Of a stretch of DNA of 64,000 bases, positions 45,902-55,682 are shown one piece after another. The position numbers were made by a program, and so were the translations under genes. Source of the DNA: an uncultured bacterium. Lineage in GTDB: Bacteria; Verrucomicrobiota; Lentisphaeria; Victivallales; UBA1829. The stretch spans positions 1-64,000 of the forward strand of contig CASFTV010000026.1 of NCBI GenBank assembly GCA_949297765.1, given 5' to 3'. How positions within the stretch are numbered: the stretch's first letter is position 1; every line of letters begins with the position of its first letter. A model generated the notes under the pieces. That model did no database searches and was not told where the DNA came from. It worked only from the letters and a program-made list of their open reading frames with translations.

Positions 45902-47155
45902 TCAGGCTTTCGCCGCAGAGGTTTCCGCTGCGGACAGGGTTTTGTCCACCATTGCACAGACACAGGAGTCGGACCAGACATTTTCCGCCGTTTCAATCAT
46001 GTCGATGATCGTGTAAATCGGCAGGATAATTCCCAGAATACCGATGGGTGCCTGGATGCCGGACATCAGGGAAAGGGTCAGAAAATAGCATCCCATTGGT
46101 ACTCCGGCATTTCCGATCGCGGAAATAATGGAAATGAAAAACCAGAGCATCAGCGTCGGCACAGTCAGCGTCCAGCCGCCATTCTGCATGACGAAAAGAG
46201 ATGTTACCAGAATAAAAGCGGCACAGCCGTTCATATTGATCGTGCAGCAGATCGGCAATACAAAACGCGCCACTTCCTTCCTGGCCTTTAAATTGTTTTC
46301 CGCGGATTCCACCGTCACCGGCAGGGTCGCGGCGGAACTCTTGGTGAAAAGAGCCATCAGCACCGCAGGCAGCATGCAGCGGAAAACCTTGAGCGGATGA
46401 ATTCCGCGAATCAGCAGAAACAGCGGAAGCACAATGAAAAACTGTATCAGATTTCCTCCCAGGACCACTGCCACATATTTCCCCAGAGATCCGAGTATGA
46501 ATCCCGCGGAAACCTGCGCGGAAAGCTGGGCGGCAAAAGCCACAATCCCGAGCGGCAAAGTCCAGACCAGTCCCCTGATCAGGGCAAACAGAACCTCCTG
46601 CATCCCGAGAATCCCTTTCAGCAGGATCTGAATGTTTTCCGACTCTTTCTTCATCGCCAGAACCAGACCGGCTGCGACAGAGACCAGAAGAATGCTTAAT
46701 ACATTCCCCGACGAAAACGGCGCAAGAATATTGTTCGGTATCACCGAAAGAATATGACTGTAATAAGAAATCCTTCCCAGATTTTCCGGAACATTGGCAC
46801 TCCCCTGCTGAATGACATCCGCCGGAAGATTTCCCGGCGCTATCATCTTGAAGAGCAGGAGTCCCACCAGTGCGGCAGCGGCAGTGGTAAGCAGGGTATA
46901 GACGATTGTATGCAGAAAGATCCGTCCTGTATTTTTCCGGGCTCCGAGCAGGGCAAGCGTTGTTGTCACCGCCAGAGCAATCGTCGGCACCGCAACAAAC
47001 TGAAACAGACGGGTGTAAACAGATGCCGTAAAATTGAAGAAATCATTCAGCCACGGAATGCCCAGTGTTCCCAAGATCCCTCCCGCCGCCAATGCGGCCA
47101 TCCAGAGCATAAATTGTCTGCCATTCAATCCGGCGTTTTTTGTATTGTCTTTCAT
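45902..47155 (-). CDS. Dicarboxylate/amino acid:cation symporter (DAACS family)
   Basis: The 417-residue membrane protein has about eight hydrophobic segments and the family's re-entrant signatures: the serine motif T-K-S-S-A-A-T-L-P (about 272-280), the N-M-N-G segment (about 303-306) and a later G-I-Q-A-P-I-G-I-L stretch. Members such as GltP and DctA take up glutamate, aspartate or C4-dicarboxylates with Na+ or H+. The substrate cannot be fixed here. It is the only evident transporter in the window and is not part of a sugar operon. Its promoter must lie in the interval shared with the divergent LacI gene. Confidence 0.85.
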   Translation of the reverse strand: MKDNTKNAGLNGRQFMLWMAALAAGGILGTLGIPWLNDFFNFTASVYTRLFQFVAVPTIALAVTTTLALLGARKNTGRIFLHTIVYTLLTTAAAALVGLLLFKMIAPGNLPADVIQQGSANVPENLGRISYYSHILSVIPNNILAPFSSGNVLSILLVSVAAGLVLAMKKESENIQILLKGILGMQEVLFALIRGLVWTLPLGIVAFAAQLSAQVSAGFILGSLGKYVAVVLGGNLIQFFIVLPLFLLIRGIHPLKVFRCMLPAVLMALFTKSSAATLPVTVESAENNLKARKEVARFVLPICCTINMNGCAAFILVTSLFVMQNGGWTLTVPTLMLWFFISIISAIGNAGVPMGCYFLTLSLMSGIQAPIGILGIILPIYTIIDMIETAENVWSDSCVCAMVDKTLSAAETSAAKA

Positions 47156-47616
47156 GATCGTCTCTTATTGACTTGGGAATGTCCCGTCTTTTCCTTTTTT
47201 AAAAATCCAGTATAATAAACTAGCATGGATTTCTTATTTTGTCAATCCGGAACCCTTCCTCCGTCCGACCCTGTCAGAAACGGATGCACGGCATTTTCCC
47301 TCTCTCATTCTCCGCGAGGATCCGTTCCTTCGGACCGAACAGGGACCGGGTCCATCCTGTGAAGAGAACTCCTGTGCGGATTTCGAGGATTCCTTTGCCG
47401 CTTGCAAAAGAAAAATCCTGTTGTATGGTATGACAACACATCCGGTCAGAGAATCTTGAAACATCCCGGAGCCGGAGAAACTGAGCGGATCATGGATCTG
47501 TTTGAAAGGCCGCGGGAAAAGCGCGTTCTCTTCAGAAAAGGTGTAAACGGATATTCTATGCCGGACGAAAGCAGAAAAGAGACTGAACTCCCCCCGATCT
47601 TTATCTCTGAGCAGAA
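47156..47616. other. Divergent regulatory interval between the symporter and LacI genes
   Basis: These 461 bp hold the upstream regions of both genes and no recognisable gene. TATAAT occurs on the plus strand at 47211-47216 without a good -35. TTGCAA (47402-47407) with TATGGT (47424-47429) at 16 bp is a weak candidate for the LacI gene. Confidence 0.4.
47420..47437. promoter_or_regulatory. Inverted-repeat candidate operator upstream of the LacI gene
   Basis: GTTGT (47420-47424) and ACAAC (47433-47437) form 5-bp arms around an 8-bp centre. The site overlaps the weak -10 element and would suit autorepression by the LacI-type protein. The central pair is not the classic CG of LacI operators, so confidence is low. 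Confidence 0.3.
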
Positions 47617-48588
47617 ATGGAGTTTAGCGCAGTGAAACAGATCGGTATAAAGGAACTGGCGCAGGCGGCAGGAGTGGCTCCGTCCACGGTATCCCGGGCG
47701 CTGGCCGGCAATCCGAGAATCTCGAAGGAGACCGCAGAGCGCATCTTGCGAACGGCGGCGGATCTCGGCTATCAGCCGTATACTTCCCGGACTCGGTTTC
47801 TGGCTCTCTTCCTGCCTGGACTCATGGAATACACCTATACAGGACTGCTTCTGAAAGCGATCCAGCGGGAGGCGTTCCGCAGGAATTATCGGCTTGAACT
47901 GCTTCTGCCGGATGGACTTCCCCGGATGAATGAACGGTATTTCTGCGGAGGCATTGCTCTGGGAAAAGTCAACCTGGAGTCCTGTCCGTTCCCTCTGGTG
48001 CAGATCAACGGGAAAGCGGAATCGCTGAACCGGAATTCCTTCTCGGTCTGTTCGGATGATTTCGGCGCGATTGCGGAATCCGTCCGCCGTTTCCGTGCCG
48101 CCGGACATGTCCGGATCGGTTTTCTGCTCGCCGGGAATCCGGATACCTGCAACAACCGGAACCGGATTGCCGCTTTCCGGCAGGTGCTGCCAGAAGATCC
48201 GGAAAAATGGATTGAGATCATCCCGAACTCGGAGTATGAAGTGGATGCGGCGGTGATCCGTCTGATGAAGCGGGGAATCACGGCATTGATCTATCTGGTC
48301 CCCAGTGCGGTCAATCCGGAAAAGGTGATGCGGCGCAACAGGATACGGATCCCGGAGGATCTGTCTCTGATCGTCTGGGAAATGCTTGGCATTTTCCAGG
48401 AATATCGGCCGAATCTTTGCGTTGCGGAGCAGAATTTTGAACGTCTTGCATTTGAATCGCTGGAACGGATTGCGTCTTCCTTTGCAGGAAAGCCGGGAAA
48501 GAAAACCGTCTTTGTTCCGTATGTTTTCCGGGAAGGTGCAAGCATCGTGTCTCCCCGATCCGGCGCCCGGAGCAAACACTGCACATGA
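47617..48588 (+). CDS. LacI-family transcriptional regulator
   Basis: The 323-residue protein has the LacI helix-turn-helix and hinge at its N-terminus (I-K-E-L-A-Q-A-A-G-V-A-P-S-T-V-S-R-A-L-A, then I-L-R-T-A-A-D-L-G-Y-Q-P, about 10-60) and a periplasmic-binding-protein-like sensor (about 65-310). Position of the start is uncertain: a GTG five codons downstream (V-K-Q-I-G-I) has GGAG at a good distance. It is convergent with a GH3 gene, so any control of it would be at a distance. The effector is probably a sugar, by family. Confidence 0.87.
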   Translation: MEFSAVKQIGIKELAQAAGVAPSTVSRALAGNPRISKETAERILRTAADLGYQPYTSRTRFLALFLPGLMEYTYTGLLLKAIQREAFRRNYRLELLLPDGLPRMNERYFCGGIALGKVNLESCPFPLVQINGKAESLNRNSFSVCSDDFGAIAESVRRFRAAGHVRIGFLLAGNPDTCNNRNRIAAFRQVLPEDPEKWIEIIPNSEYEVDAAVIRLMKRGITALIYLVPSAVNPEKVMRRNRIRIPEDLSLIVWEMLGIFQEYRPNLCVAEQNFERLAFESLERIASSFAGKPGKKTVFVPYVFREGASIVSPRSGARSKHCT

Positions 48589-48633
48589 CGTCCCATGCGG
48601 GGATCGGGAAGACTCAAATCCGCAATCCGTCTT

Positions 48634-50880
48634 TCACTTCTCCAGAATGAAGTCCGTTTCAATGAGATCGACGGAACTGCCTCCTGCGGCAATGCGGAAG
48701 CGTCCCGGTTCGACAACAAATTGAAGATCCTCGTTGTAATATCCAAGGGCCTTGTCGGAAAGCTCGAACTCCACCCTGCGCTTCTCCCCGGCGGACAGGA
48801 AAATGCGCTCAAAGGCACAGAGTTCCCGGATCGGACGTTTGATGGAGCTTGCCAGATCGGTCAGATAAAACTGCACAACTTCCTCCCCGTCGTATGCTCC
48901 GGTGTTCTCCACTACGACCGAAACGCGGCGACCGTGAACCGCAAGATCCGAATATCGGAATGTTGTATAGCTCAGGCCGTACCCGAAGGGAAATTCCGGT
49001 TCGGCGGAACAGTCCACATAGTCCCTGCGCTTCCCTGAGGGATTGTAATAAACAGGGAGTTGTCCCGAACAGCGGGGAATGGAGATGGGAAGCCGGCCGG
49101 CGGGATTGTATTTCCCGAACAGAATCTCCGCCACCGCCTGACCGCCGAAAATTCCGGGATACCAGGCCAGCAGCAGCGCGGCGGCCCCGCTGCGCAGTTC
49201 CGAAAGAGTCAAAGGGCGTCCCTGAATCATCACACAGATCACCGGTTTTCCCGTCGCCTTCAGATGACGGAAAAGTTCCATCTGAACCCCCATCAGATCC
49301 AGCGACGCCCGATCCGTTCCTTCTCCGCTCTCTTTTTCACTTTGTTCCGGCGAAAGAATCTCCGGAGATGCCGCTCCGGTTTCCGTCCGGATCATACAGG
49401 ATCCGTATTTGGTGCTGCATCCTCCGGGGACATAAATAACGGCATCCGCTTTCCCGGCCGCTTCCAGCGCTTCTGAAAATCCGCTGCGGTCCAGTGAGCG
49501 GATTCCACAGCCTCGGGATGAGAGAACCTGGATTCCCCGTTCCGCGGCTTCCTTCCGGATCCCCGCGAGAAGAGTGATGACATCGCCGCTTCTTTGAGGC
49601 GCCGTGTAATCCCCGAGCTGATTCATGTCGTGATCGGCGTTCGGCCCGATTACCGCAAGAGTTTTCAGATTGCGGAGCGGAAGAATCCCGTCATTTTTCA
49701 GGAGCGCAACCGCCTTGCGGGAGGCTTCCAGCGCCACTGCCTCATGAGACGCCGAACGGAAGATTTCCACGGGACGTCCTTCCGCATAGGGGTGTTCAAA
49801 CAGCCCCGTCTCGAACTTGACTCTGAGAATATGTCCGGCAGCGGCATTCAAATCATCTTCCGCAAGAATTCCCCGGTCAAGCGCTTTGAGCAATCCGTTT
49901 GTCACATATTCCAGGCAGCCTTCGTCCGCATCGCAGCCCGCCCGGATTGCCCGGGCGGCCGCCTCGGCGGGATCTTCCGCAAGACGGGTATGCTCAAGAA
50001 GCGGAATCGCTCCGCGGTCTGCGACCACAAAGCCCCGAAAACCGAGTTTTTCACGCAAAAGATCCGTCAGCAGACGGCGGCTCCCGGAACACGGCTGACC
50101 GTCAAGATCGTGATACGCGCTCATGATGGACTTCGCTCCCGCACGAATTGCCTCCCGGAAAGGACGGAGCTGACAGTTGTATAATTCAATCATTCCCAGA
50201 TGGGCGGATGCCTGATTGTGCCCGCCTTCGGGACTTCCGTGGGCAACGAAGTGTTTCAGCGTGGAAACAATTCCGCGCGACTGCAAGCCGCGAACCATTT
50301 CTGCGCCGAAACGGGCTGTCAGAAACGCATCTTCCGAGAAATCTTCTTCCACCCGGGACCAGCGCGGTTCCCGTGCAATATCCAGAATCGGGGAGTAGAC
50401 CGCGTGGATTCCCGCGGCACGGGCCTCCTCGCCGATGACTTCGCCGATCCGGCGAATCAGTCTGGAGTCCCAGGTTCCCCCCATCCCAAGTCCGGTTGGA
50501 AAAACCGTACTCCCGAGAGCCATAAGACCGTGCGGAGCCTCTTCCGCCAGGTAGAGAGGAATCCCCAGCCGGGAATGATTCAGAAAATGTCTCTGGACCA
50601 GATTGACCACTTCGGTCATCTGTTCCGGCGGAATTCCGTTTTCCCAGTTCCGCATTGTCCACCAGTCCGCCCGCAGCAGTCCGTACATGGAGCCGATCGG
50701 CCAGCGTTTCACTATTTCGCAATACTCCTCTGTCAGGACGCAGGTTCTGTTCTTCCATTCATACGAGCGAAAACCGTCCAGCTTGACGATCTGGCCGATT
50801 TTTTCCCGAATGGTCATCCGTCCGAGCAAGTCGCCGGTCCGTTGTTCCGCGCTTAGCGCAGGGTTTTGAAATGTCTCCAT
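48634..50880 (-). CDS. GH3 family glycosidase, cytoplasmic (beta-glucosidase/xylosidase type)
   Basis: The 748-residue protein has the GH3 (beta/alpha)8 domain (about 15-330; K-H-F-V-A-H-G, S-A-Y-H-D-L-D-G), the alpha/beta sandwich domain (about 365-600) and a C-terminal fibronectin-III-like domain (E-F-P-F-G-Y-G-L-S-Y-T near 630, onward). The nucleophile is Asp288 in F-V-V-A-D-R-G-A. Most members have S-D-W at that loop, so the A-D-R form is unusual. There is no signal peptide and no PA14 insert. The enzyme probably removes glucosyl, xylosyl or similar residues from imported oligosaccharides. Tandem TTTTTTGCACA repeats lie upstream. Confidence 0.88.
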   Translation of the reverse strand: METFQNPALSAEQRTGDLLGRMTIREKIGQIVKLDGFRSYEWKNRTCVLTEEYCEIVKRWPIGSMYGLLRADWWTMRNWENGIPPEQMTEVVNLVQRHFLNHSRLGIPLYLAEEAPHGLMALGSTVFPTGLGMGGTWDSRLIRRIGEVIGEEARAAGIHAVYSPILDIAREPRWSRVEEDFSEDAFLTARFGAEMVRGLQSRGIVSTLKHFVAHGSPEGGHNQASAHLGMIELYNCQLRPFREAIRAGAKSIMSAYHDLDGQPCSGSRRLLTDLLREKLGFRGFVVADRGAIPLLEHTRLAEDPAEAAARAIRAGCDADEGCLEYVTNGLLKALDRGILAEDDLNAAAGHILRVKFETGLFEHPYAEGRPVEIFRSASHEAVALEASRKAVALLKNDGILPLRNLKTLAVIGPNADHDMNQLGDYTAPQRSGDVITLLAGIRKEAAERGIQVLSSRGCGIRSLDRSGFSEALEAAGKADAVIYVPGGCSTKYGSCMIRTETGAASPEILSPEQSEKESGEGTDRASLDLMGVQMELFRHLKATGKPVICVMIQGRPLTLSELRSGAAALLLAWYPGIFGGQAVAEILFGKYNPAGRLPISIPRCSGQLPVYYNPSGKRRDYVDCSAEPEFPFGYGLSYTTFRYSDLAVHGRRVSVVVENTGAYDGEEVVQFYLTDLASSIKRPIRELCAFERIFLSAGEKRRVEFELSDKALGYYNEDLQFVVEPGRFRIAAGGSSVDLIETDFILEK

Positions 50881-50986
50881 TGCTGAGACTCCTTTCTGAC
50901 AGTTTCCTGGTGTTCTCCGGGGTGTTCTTCCTGCTCCGAATATATCCGGGTTCCTGAGAATCGCAAGGTGGCACAGCTTCCGTTTT

Positions 50987-51009
50987 TGTGCAAAAAATGT
51001 GCAAAAAAA
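50987..51009 (-). promoter_or_regulatory. Tandem 11-bp repeat upstream of the GH3 gene
   Basis: On the minus strand the 11-mer TTTTTTGCACA occurs twice in immediate tandem, about 110 bp before the GH3 ATG. One-turn spacing of direct repeats is typical of AraC-family sites. Related copies at 21-bp spacing precede the pseudopilin operon at 4813. Confidence 0.45.
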
Positions 51010-51512
51010 GAGTTCACCCTGTCGGAGAGATGGAGGAAGACTCCCGGATCAAGTCTCCTGAGATCGGGATCTCGCTTTTTGCCGGGATCTTCATAGAAGA
51101 ATTCGCCGAAAAACAATCCTCGCTTCCCGCGCCGGAAGAGAAACGGTACAATTTTCCCCGGGAAAAATCATTTATGTTATCGAAAAGATCTCATAATTCC
51201 GGAAAGGATTCTGCATCGCCGCGTTTGACCGGAAAAATGGAATCTCCAGGGAAAAGAAGAAACCGCGTTGAATTCTTCTGTGAAGCCGGGGATGCCGTAC
51301 TCAGAAGCCGACCGGACCCGCCGGCATCCTTCCTGATGATTCCTTCGAAAGAACATGTTCACCCGTTTATGATTTTCTCTTCGAATTCTGTCAGCCGGAA
51401 TTCATGCGGCCGACGGAGAACATCTCTTCGGGATTCTGATCTGGTCCGGGCAGGTCGGGATTCGTTCGCTGTTTGCAATCTTGTGTCCGGAAGTTTTTCC
51501 CTGCCCGGAAAT
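51010..51512. other. Gene-free interval between the GH3 gene and the large GH-A enzyme
   Basis: About 500 bp without a recognisable gene. A plus-strand open frame from 50988 runs antisense into the GH-A enzyme gene and shows no family features. The minus-strand 3' end of the enzyme unit has no clear hairpin with T-run here. Confidence 0.4.
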
Positions 51513-54500
51513 TTATTCCCGGACCAGTTCGTAGGCCATCGGACATTTCTCATGGATTGTGTTATCCGCCGTGAACGCGATCATCCCATCGGTGTCTGTG
51601 AACGGGATCTCCCGCAGGCGCTCGCCCGACAAATCCAGCGCATAGAGTCTGGGTTTTCCGCTTCCCTTGTTTTTCAGCGTGATGTGCGTTCTGTCTTTCC
51701 GGATCAGACGGAACTTTGCAAGAGACCATTTGTATTTTTTCAGTTTGGTTCCAAAACGGGAAAAATTCCCTTCTCCGGGTTTGATGTCGGTCAAATGAAG
51801 AAACAGAATTCTGCGGCTTTCCTTCAGCGGAAGAGCATCCAGCGCTGTTGCAAAAATGGTTGTATAGGTCTGATTTCCGCGAATGGATAGCAGATTTCCT
51901 TTTACGTCTCCGGCTGGAGGCGTCATGAGAGCTTCGCTGCGCGGCGTGACAATTCGCATGAATTCGCGTTTCGGAATCACGGTGAGTTCTTCCGTATCGG
52001 ATTGGAGAATGTCGCTTTGCAGGCCGAAACGATGGAGAAAATCGCGGCTTTTTCCCCGGCAGTGCGCGCGCCAGACCTCTTCCACGGAGACCTCCCCGGC
52101 GCGGGGCTTTCCAATACGGACCGCTATTTTGCGCTGGAACATCGCCAGCTGCAGAGGGCGCAGATTTTTATCAATATCTTTGTAGACCAGCATCTCGTAT
52201 TCTCTGCCTGTGACATCCGGGTCAATGCTGTAAACGAACGGTTCCGCACGGCTTTCGGAAACATCTCCTCTCAGGTAGAGAAACGCCGCCATCCGGACGG
52301 ACATCATCGTCAGGGGATCGGTAAACAGGGCGAACGGACTGGAATCCGCCGTCGGATTCCTTCCTTTCCCGATAAAAGGATTTTTCCCGCCGGAAAAACG
52401 ATAACTGAGAGCCAGCGGAGCAAAATCATAAACGGCGTCCGCCCCCTGAAACGCGGCAAGAGCTCCGAAATACGCCCCTCCAATGCCGCGGAAACTGTTC
52501 GGATAGCAGAAATGCCATTCTGTGACAGCAAACGGCTTCCCGAGAATCCGGTTCCGGAAGGTCCGTTCGAAGCCGCCTCCGCCAATGGCATTGTTGTCTT
52601 CAAAGACCATGACGCCATCCGTTTCCTGGGGATGATCCCAGTAGCCGTGGAGGTCGGTATAATCGTTGTCATTCCGCGGAATGTTCTGCACATAATGCAC
52701 GCCGCTGCTGATGTCTGCAACCGGACGGTCGCAGCCGAGTTCCGTGCGGAGGAAGTTGCGCAGATCCGCGATCAGTTCCCGGTGCACGGCAAGACGGCAT
52801 TTGATCCAGTTGAGCCGGATGTCTTTCGGATCCAGATGATGCTTCCGGCAGAAGTCGTCATAAAAATCCTGAAACGCCTTCTGCAATTTCGGAGAGGTAT
52901 TCGGAAAGGTGATCCAATGTTCAAACAGAGGGTCTTCATTGATCAGGCCGATATGGGTTAGAGCAGGATCGTCTTTCAAGGCCAGTCCGGTGTAGGGATT
53001 CCGGGTGGTCAGGAGCTGCCGGGCGAATTCCTTGATGTTGTCGCGGATGGTGCGGTCAAAAAAATTCAGAATTTTCACTTCTCCCGGTTTCCGGAGATCC
53101 TTTGATTTCGGGAACCCGCTCAGGCGTCTCGTATAAAGATCAAGCGTGATGTAGAAACCTTTCTGCTTGCAGAGCGCGATGGTGCGGAACAGGGCATCCA
53201 GTTTCCGGGGATCCAGTTCCAGAGGATCCGTGTTCCTGACAAGCAGTTCATCGAAATGATGGAACCGGACCGCGTTGTATCCGTATGCCGCCAGCAGATC
53301 CAGCATCGGTTCGCGGTCGTCATCCCGGAGGAAGCAGCCGTCGGAGGTGAGATTGGCTCCGTTCAGACGGACCGGTTCCTCCGGACGATCCCGGAAGACA
53401 AACCGGCCGTTCCGGATTACGATGGGACCGTATTTTCCCGCCGGAATATGCCGTCCGATCCCGGAGAGATCAAGGGCGGATCCGCGGACGATGGTGTTTT
53501 CATGTAAAGGAAAGCGCATCCACTCTTTTCCGGGAACCGGCCGGAAGGGGGTGTCGGTCAGTCCGGTCCGGCGAAATGGAATCCATGAATCCCGGACTCC
53601 GGTGATTCCCGCAATCAGCCAGACGCTTTTTCCCTCTCCTTTTTTCAGAAGAATCTCCTTGACCGGTTTTCCGGAAAGGGGAAAGCGGCTCAGATACAGC
53701 GCCGCCTTTCGCCCGTTGCTGCTGTAGCTCCAGACACAGGACGCATTCGCCAATTTCCCGGATTCAATCTTCACCCAGTCGGTCAGATCCTTCTGACTGA
53801 CAACGTCATATTTTGAACGGGAGCCGTCCGAATAGACCACCTCCAGTTCTCCGGTACGGCTCCCCGTTTTGCACCAGGCCCCCGCATGAAGAAAATAGAG
53901 ATGTTTCCACTCTGCCCCGTCAACAGGAAGAGAGATCTCCGGAGAAAACCCCTTCCGATCCGCCAGTGCGAGAATCTGATTGCCGTTACTCGGAAAGGTG
54001 AACGGAATATTCGCGAATCTCCGGGAACGCGGGGAAAACATGGAAAGATCCTGATCTGGTCCCTGATCGGTCCATCCGCCTTTCCCATCGCCCGGAAACG
54101 CGTCCGCGAATGTCCGGTTTGCGCTTCGCTCCAGAGGAAGCGGATCCGTTTTCCACGGACGATATCGGAGCTGGAGAGAGAGGGCCTGCGTTTTATCCGG
54201 AAATAAAATCGTCAGGTTTGCCGCTCCCGACCAGTACTTGCTGACGATGACCGATGCCTCGAAACCGGAGAGAATCAGCATTCCCTGATTCAGCGGAATT
54301 TCGATTTTGCTGCACCGTTCCCTGCGTCCATCGTAATGCCAGAACTTTGTCACGTTCTCAGGTTCATAACGAATCTCTTTGACAAACGCTTTTCCCGCGG
54401 GAGAAATTCCCGTCAGACGGACACATTCCCCCAGACTCGCTTTGGACAAGGTCAGCGTTACTCCGCTTCTCGGATATGGCTTTCCTGCTTTGACTGCGGC

Positions 54501-54824
54501 ATCCAGACGGAGTTCCCGGTCGGAAGCGGAAGTGATCTTCATCTCATAATGAAAAGATTCTCCTTCCCGGCTGACGCATTCTGTCCGGAAATGGTGGTTC
54601 CCCAGGAGGACGGAATCTCTGCTTTTCCAGTCTTTCCTGGAAGAAAAGTTGTTGATATCGAATCGGATGAGGTTGTCGAGCGCTTCGTTTCCGCGTCCGC
54701 CGGCATCCCATCGGCTGAAGATTTCCAGGGTTCCGGATTTTTCCCGGGTTCGGCTCCAGTCATTCAGGGGGGCCGCGAAAAGCGTTCCGGCTCCGCTCAG
54801 GAAAAGAAGCAGACGAAGAAACAT
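51513..54824 (-). CDS. Large exported clan GH-A glycosidase with N-terminal GGWTDQG module
   Basis: The 1103-residue protein is a full-length paralogue of the one at 10360-13752. It has a signal peptide (about 1-17), a beta-rich region (about 18-230), the GGWTDQG module (about 232-412, nucleotides 53590-54130), a TIM barrel (about 455-880) and a beta-rich tail. Glu630 in I-N-E-D-P fits the acid/base and Glu769 in V-T-E-W-H-F the nucleophile. The start at 54824 is chosen because AAAGGAG precedes it, while an ATG five codons upstream has none. It follows a pseudopilin gene by 11 bp. The substrate is unknown. Confidence 0.78.
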   Translation of the reverse strand: MFLRLLLFLSGAGTLFAAPLNDWSRTREKSGTLEIFSRWDAGGRGNEALDNLIRFDINNFSSRKDWKSRDSVLLGNHHFRTECVSREGESFHYEMKITSASDRELRLDAAVKAGKPYPRSGVTLTLSKASLGECVRLTGISPAGKAFVKEIRYEPENVTKFWHYDGRRERCSKIEIPLNQGMLILSGFEASVIVSKYWSGAANLTILFPDKTQALSLQLRYRPWKTDPLPLERSANRTFADAFPGDGKGGWTDQGPDQDLSMFSPRSRRFANIPFTFPSNGNQILALADRKGFSPEISLPVDGAEWKHLYFLHAGAWCKTGSRTGELEVVYSDGSRSKYDVVSQKDLTDWVKIESGKLANASCVWSYSSNGRKAALYLSRFPLSGKPVKEILLKKGEGKSVWLIAGITGVRDSWIPFRRTGLTDTPFRPVPGKEWMRFPLHENTIVRGSALDLSGIGRHIPAGKYGPIVIRNGRFVFRDRPEEPVRLNGANLTSDGCFLRDDDREPMLDLLAAYGYNAVRFHHFDELLVRNTDPLELDPRKLDALFRTIALCKQKGFYITLDLYTRRLSGFPKSKDLRKPGEVKILNFFDRTIRDNIKEFARQLLTTRNPYTGLALKDDPALTHIGLINEDPLFEHWITFPNTSPKLQKAFQDFYDDFCRKHHLDPKDIRLNWIKCRLAVHRELIADLRNFLRTELGCDRPVADISSGVHYVQNIPRNDNDYTDLHGYWDHPQETDGVMVFEDNNAIGGGGFERTFRNRILGKPFAVTEWHFCYPNSFRGIGGAYFGALAAFQGADAVYDFAPLALSYRFSGGKNPFIGKGRNPTADSSPFALFTDPLTMMSVRMAAFLYLRGDVSESRAEPFVYSIDPDVTGREYEMLVYKDIDKNLRPLQLAMFQRKIAVRIGKPRAGEVSVEEVWRAHCRGKSRDFLHRFGLQSDILQSDTEELTVIPKREFMRIVTPRSEALMTPPAGDVKGNLLSIRGNQTYTTIFATALDALPLKESRRILFLHLTDIKPGEGNFSRFGTKLKKYKWSLAKFRLIRKDRTHITLKNKGSGKPRLYALDLSGERLREIPFTDTDGMIAFTADNTIHEKCPMAYELVRE

Positions 54825-54835
54825 AAGATCTCCTT

Positions 54836-55597
54836 TCATTGAAATTTATCGGTCAGAGACTGGGCTCCGTCCAGGAAAATGCCGTAAGTCCAGTTGGCGC
54901 GAGTCCGCAGGGAGGCCCCCGAAAGAGAGGATGCGGACCCGTCACACATTCCCGCATTGGCTCGGCTGTTATGGCGCAGAATCGGGAACTGATTGTTGCT
55001 GTCCGAGAGGATGTGAACCTGCGCTCTCCATGTGGGTTTTTCGCTGTCGGCAAGCATTATGGTGTCGGAAAGCGAACGATTCCGCGGAATGGCTGCGGTC
55101 CTGGTGTTTTTGGAGATCTGGTCAAGACGGACCATCGTGCTGCAGCGGCCCGACCAGGTTTCCCCGCTTTGATACGGCCCGAGAAACGAATTCATTCCAA
55201 GCGTCTGATTCCTTGTCAGAACGACGGACGGATCGGCAAACTCTTTCTGTTTCGGACACCGGAATTTCAGCAGAACCTGCGCTTCTTTTGCATAAACATA
55301 TTCTCCCAGATATCCCGACCGGTACAGAAAAAATGCCCATGACCCGCTGTAGATCATCCAGTTATTGGAAGGAGCGGCCGGTATGATCCAGCCGTCCTGC
55401 TCGTTGACATACATGAACTGCCAGGTGAGCGACTGCTTGATGTTGTTCATACAGCTTGCCGTATATGCATTCTGCATCCCCTTGTTCAATGCAGGAAGCA
55501 GAACCGCTGCAAGAATGGCAATAATTGCAATTACGATAAGAAGTTCCAAAAGAGTGAAATTTTTGGAAAAGCCCGCTTTGACTGAGTTTGCCGTCAT
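54836..55597 (-). CDS. Pseudopilin-like protein
   Basis: The 253-residue product has a 13-residue basic leader. It is followed by [17 protein letters not shown] and L-L-P-A-L-N-K-G-M. Glu is at +5 and Asn at -1. The C-terminal region has [15 protein letters not shown], so the final His of D-G-H is replaced by Ser. GGAGATG precedes the ATG. It is the first gene of a two-gene operon with the 1103-residue enzyme and divergent from an AraC gene. Confidence 0.85.
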   Translation of the reverse strand: MTANSVKAGFSKNFTLLELLIVIAIIAILAAVLLPALNKGMQNAYTASCMNNIKQSLTWQFMYVNEQDGWIIPAAPSNNWMIYSGSWAFFLYRSGYLGEYVYAKEAQVLLKFRCPKQKEFADPSVVLTRNQTLGMNSFLGPYQSGETWSGRCSTMVRLDQISKNTRTAAIPRNRSLSDTIMLADSEKPTWRAQVHILSDSNNQFPILRHNSRANAGMCDGSASSLSGASLRTRANWTYGIFLDGAQSLTDKFQ

Positions 55598-55653
55598 GCT
55601 TCATCTCCTTCCGGTTCCGTGTTTTGTTTCAGTCGTTTCCGCATCTGGAATAC

Positions 55654-55682
55654 ATTATAGCATAAACCTTGATTTGACACAA
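55654..55682 (-). promoter_or_regulatory. Promoter of the pseudopilin/GH-A enzyme operon
   Basis: On the minus strand TTGTGT (55677-55682) and TATAAT (55654-55659) are 17 bp apart, with a TGC extended -10 element. The -35 box overlaps that of the divergent AraC promoter, so the two promoters probably exclude each other or share a regulator site. Confidence 0.6.

Noticed and set aside
47174-47184. GGGA-N3-TCCC palindrome upstream of the symporter gene
   Set aside because: Arms of 4 bp are too short to support an operator call on their own.
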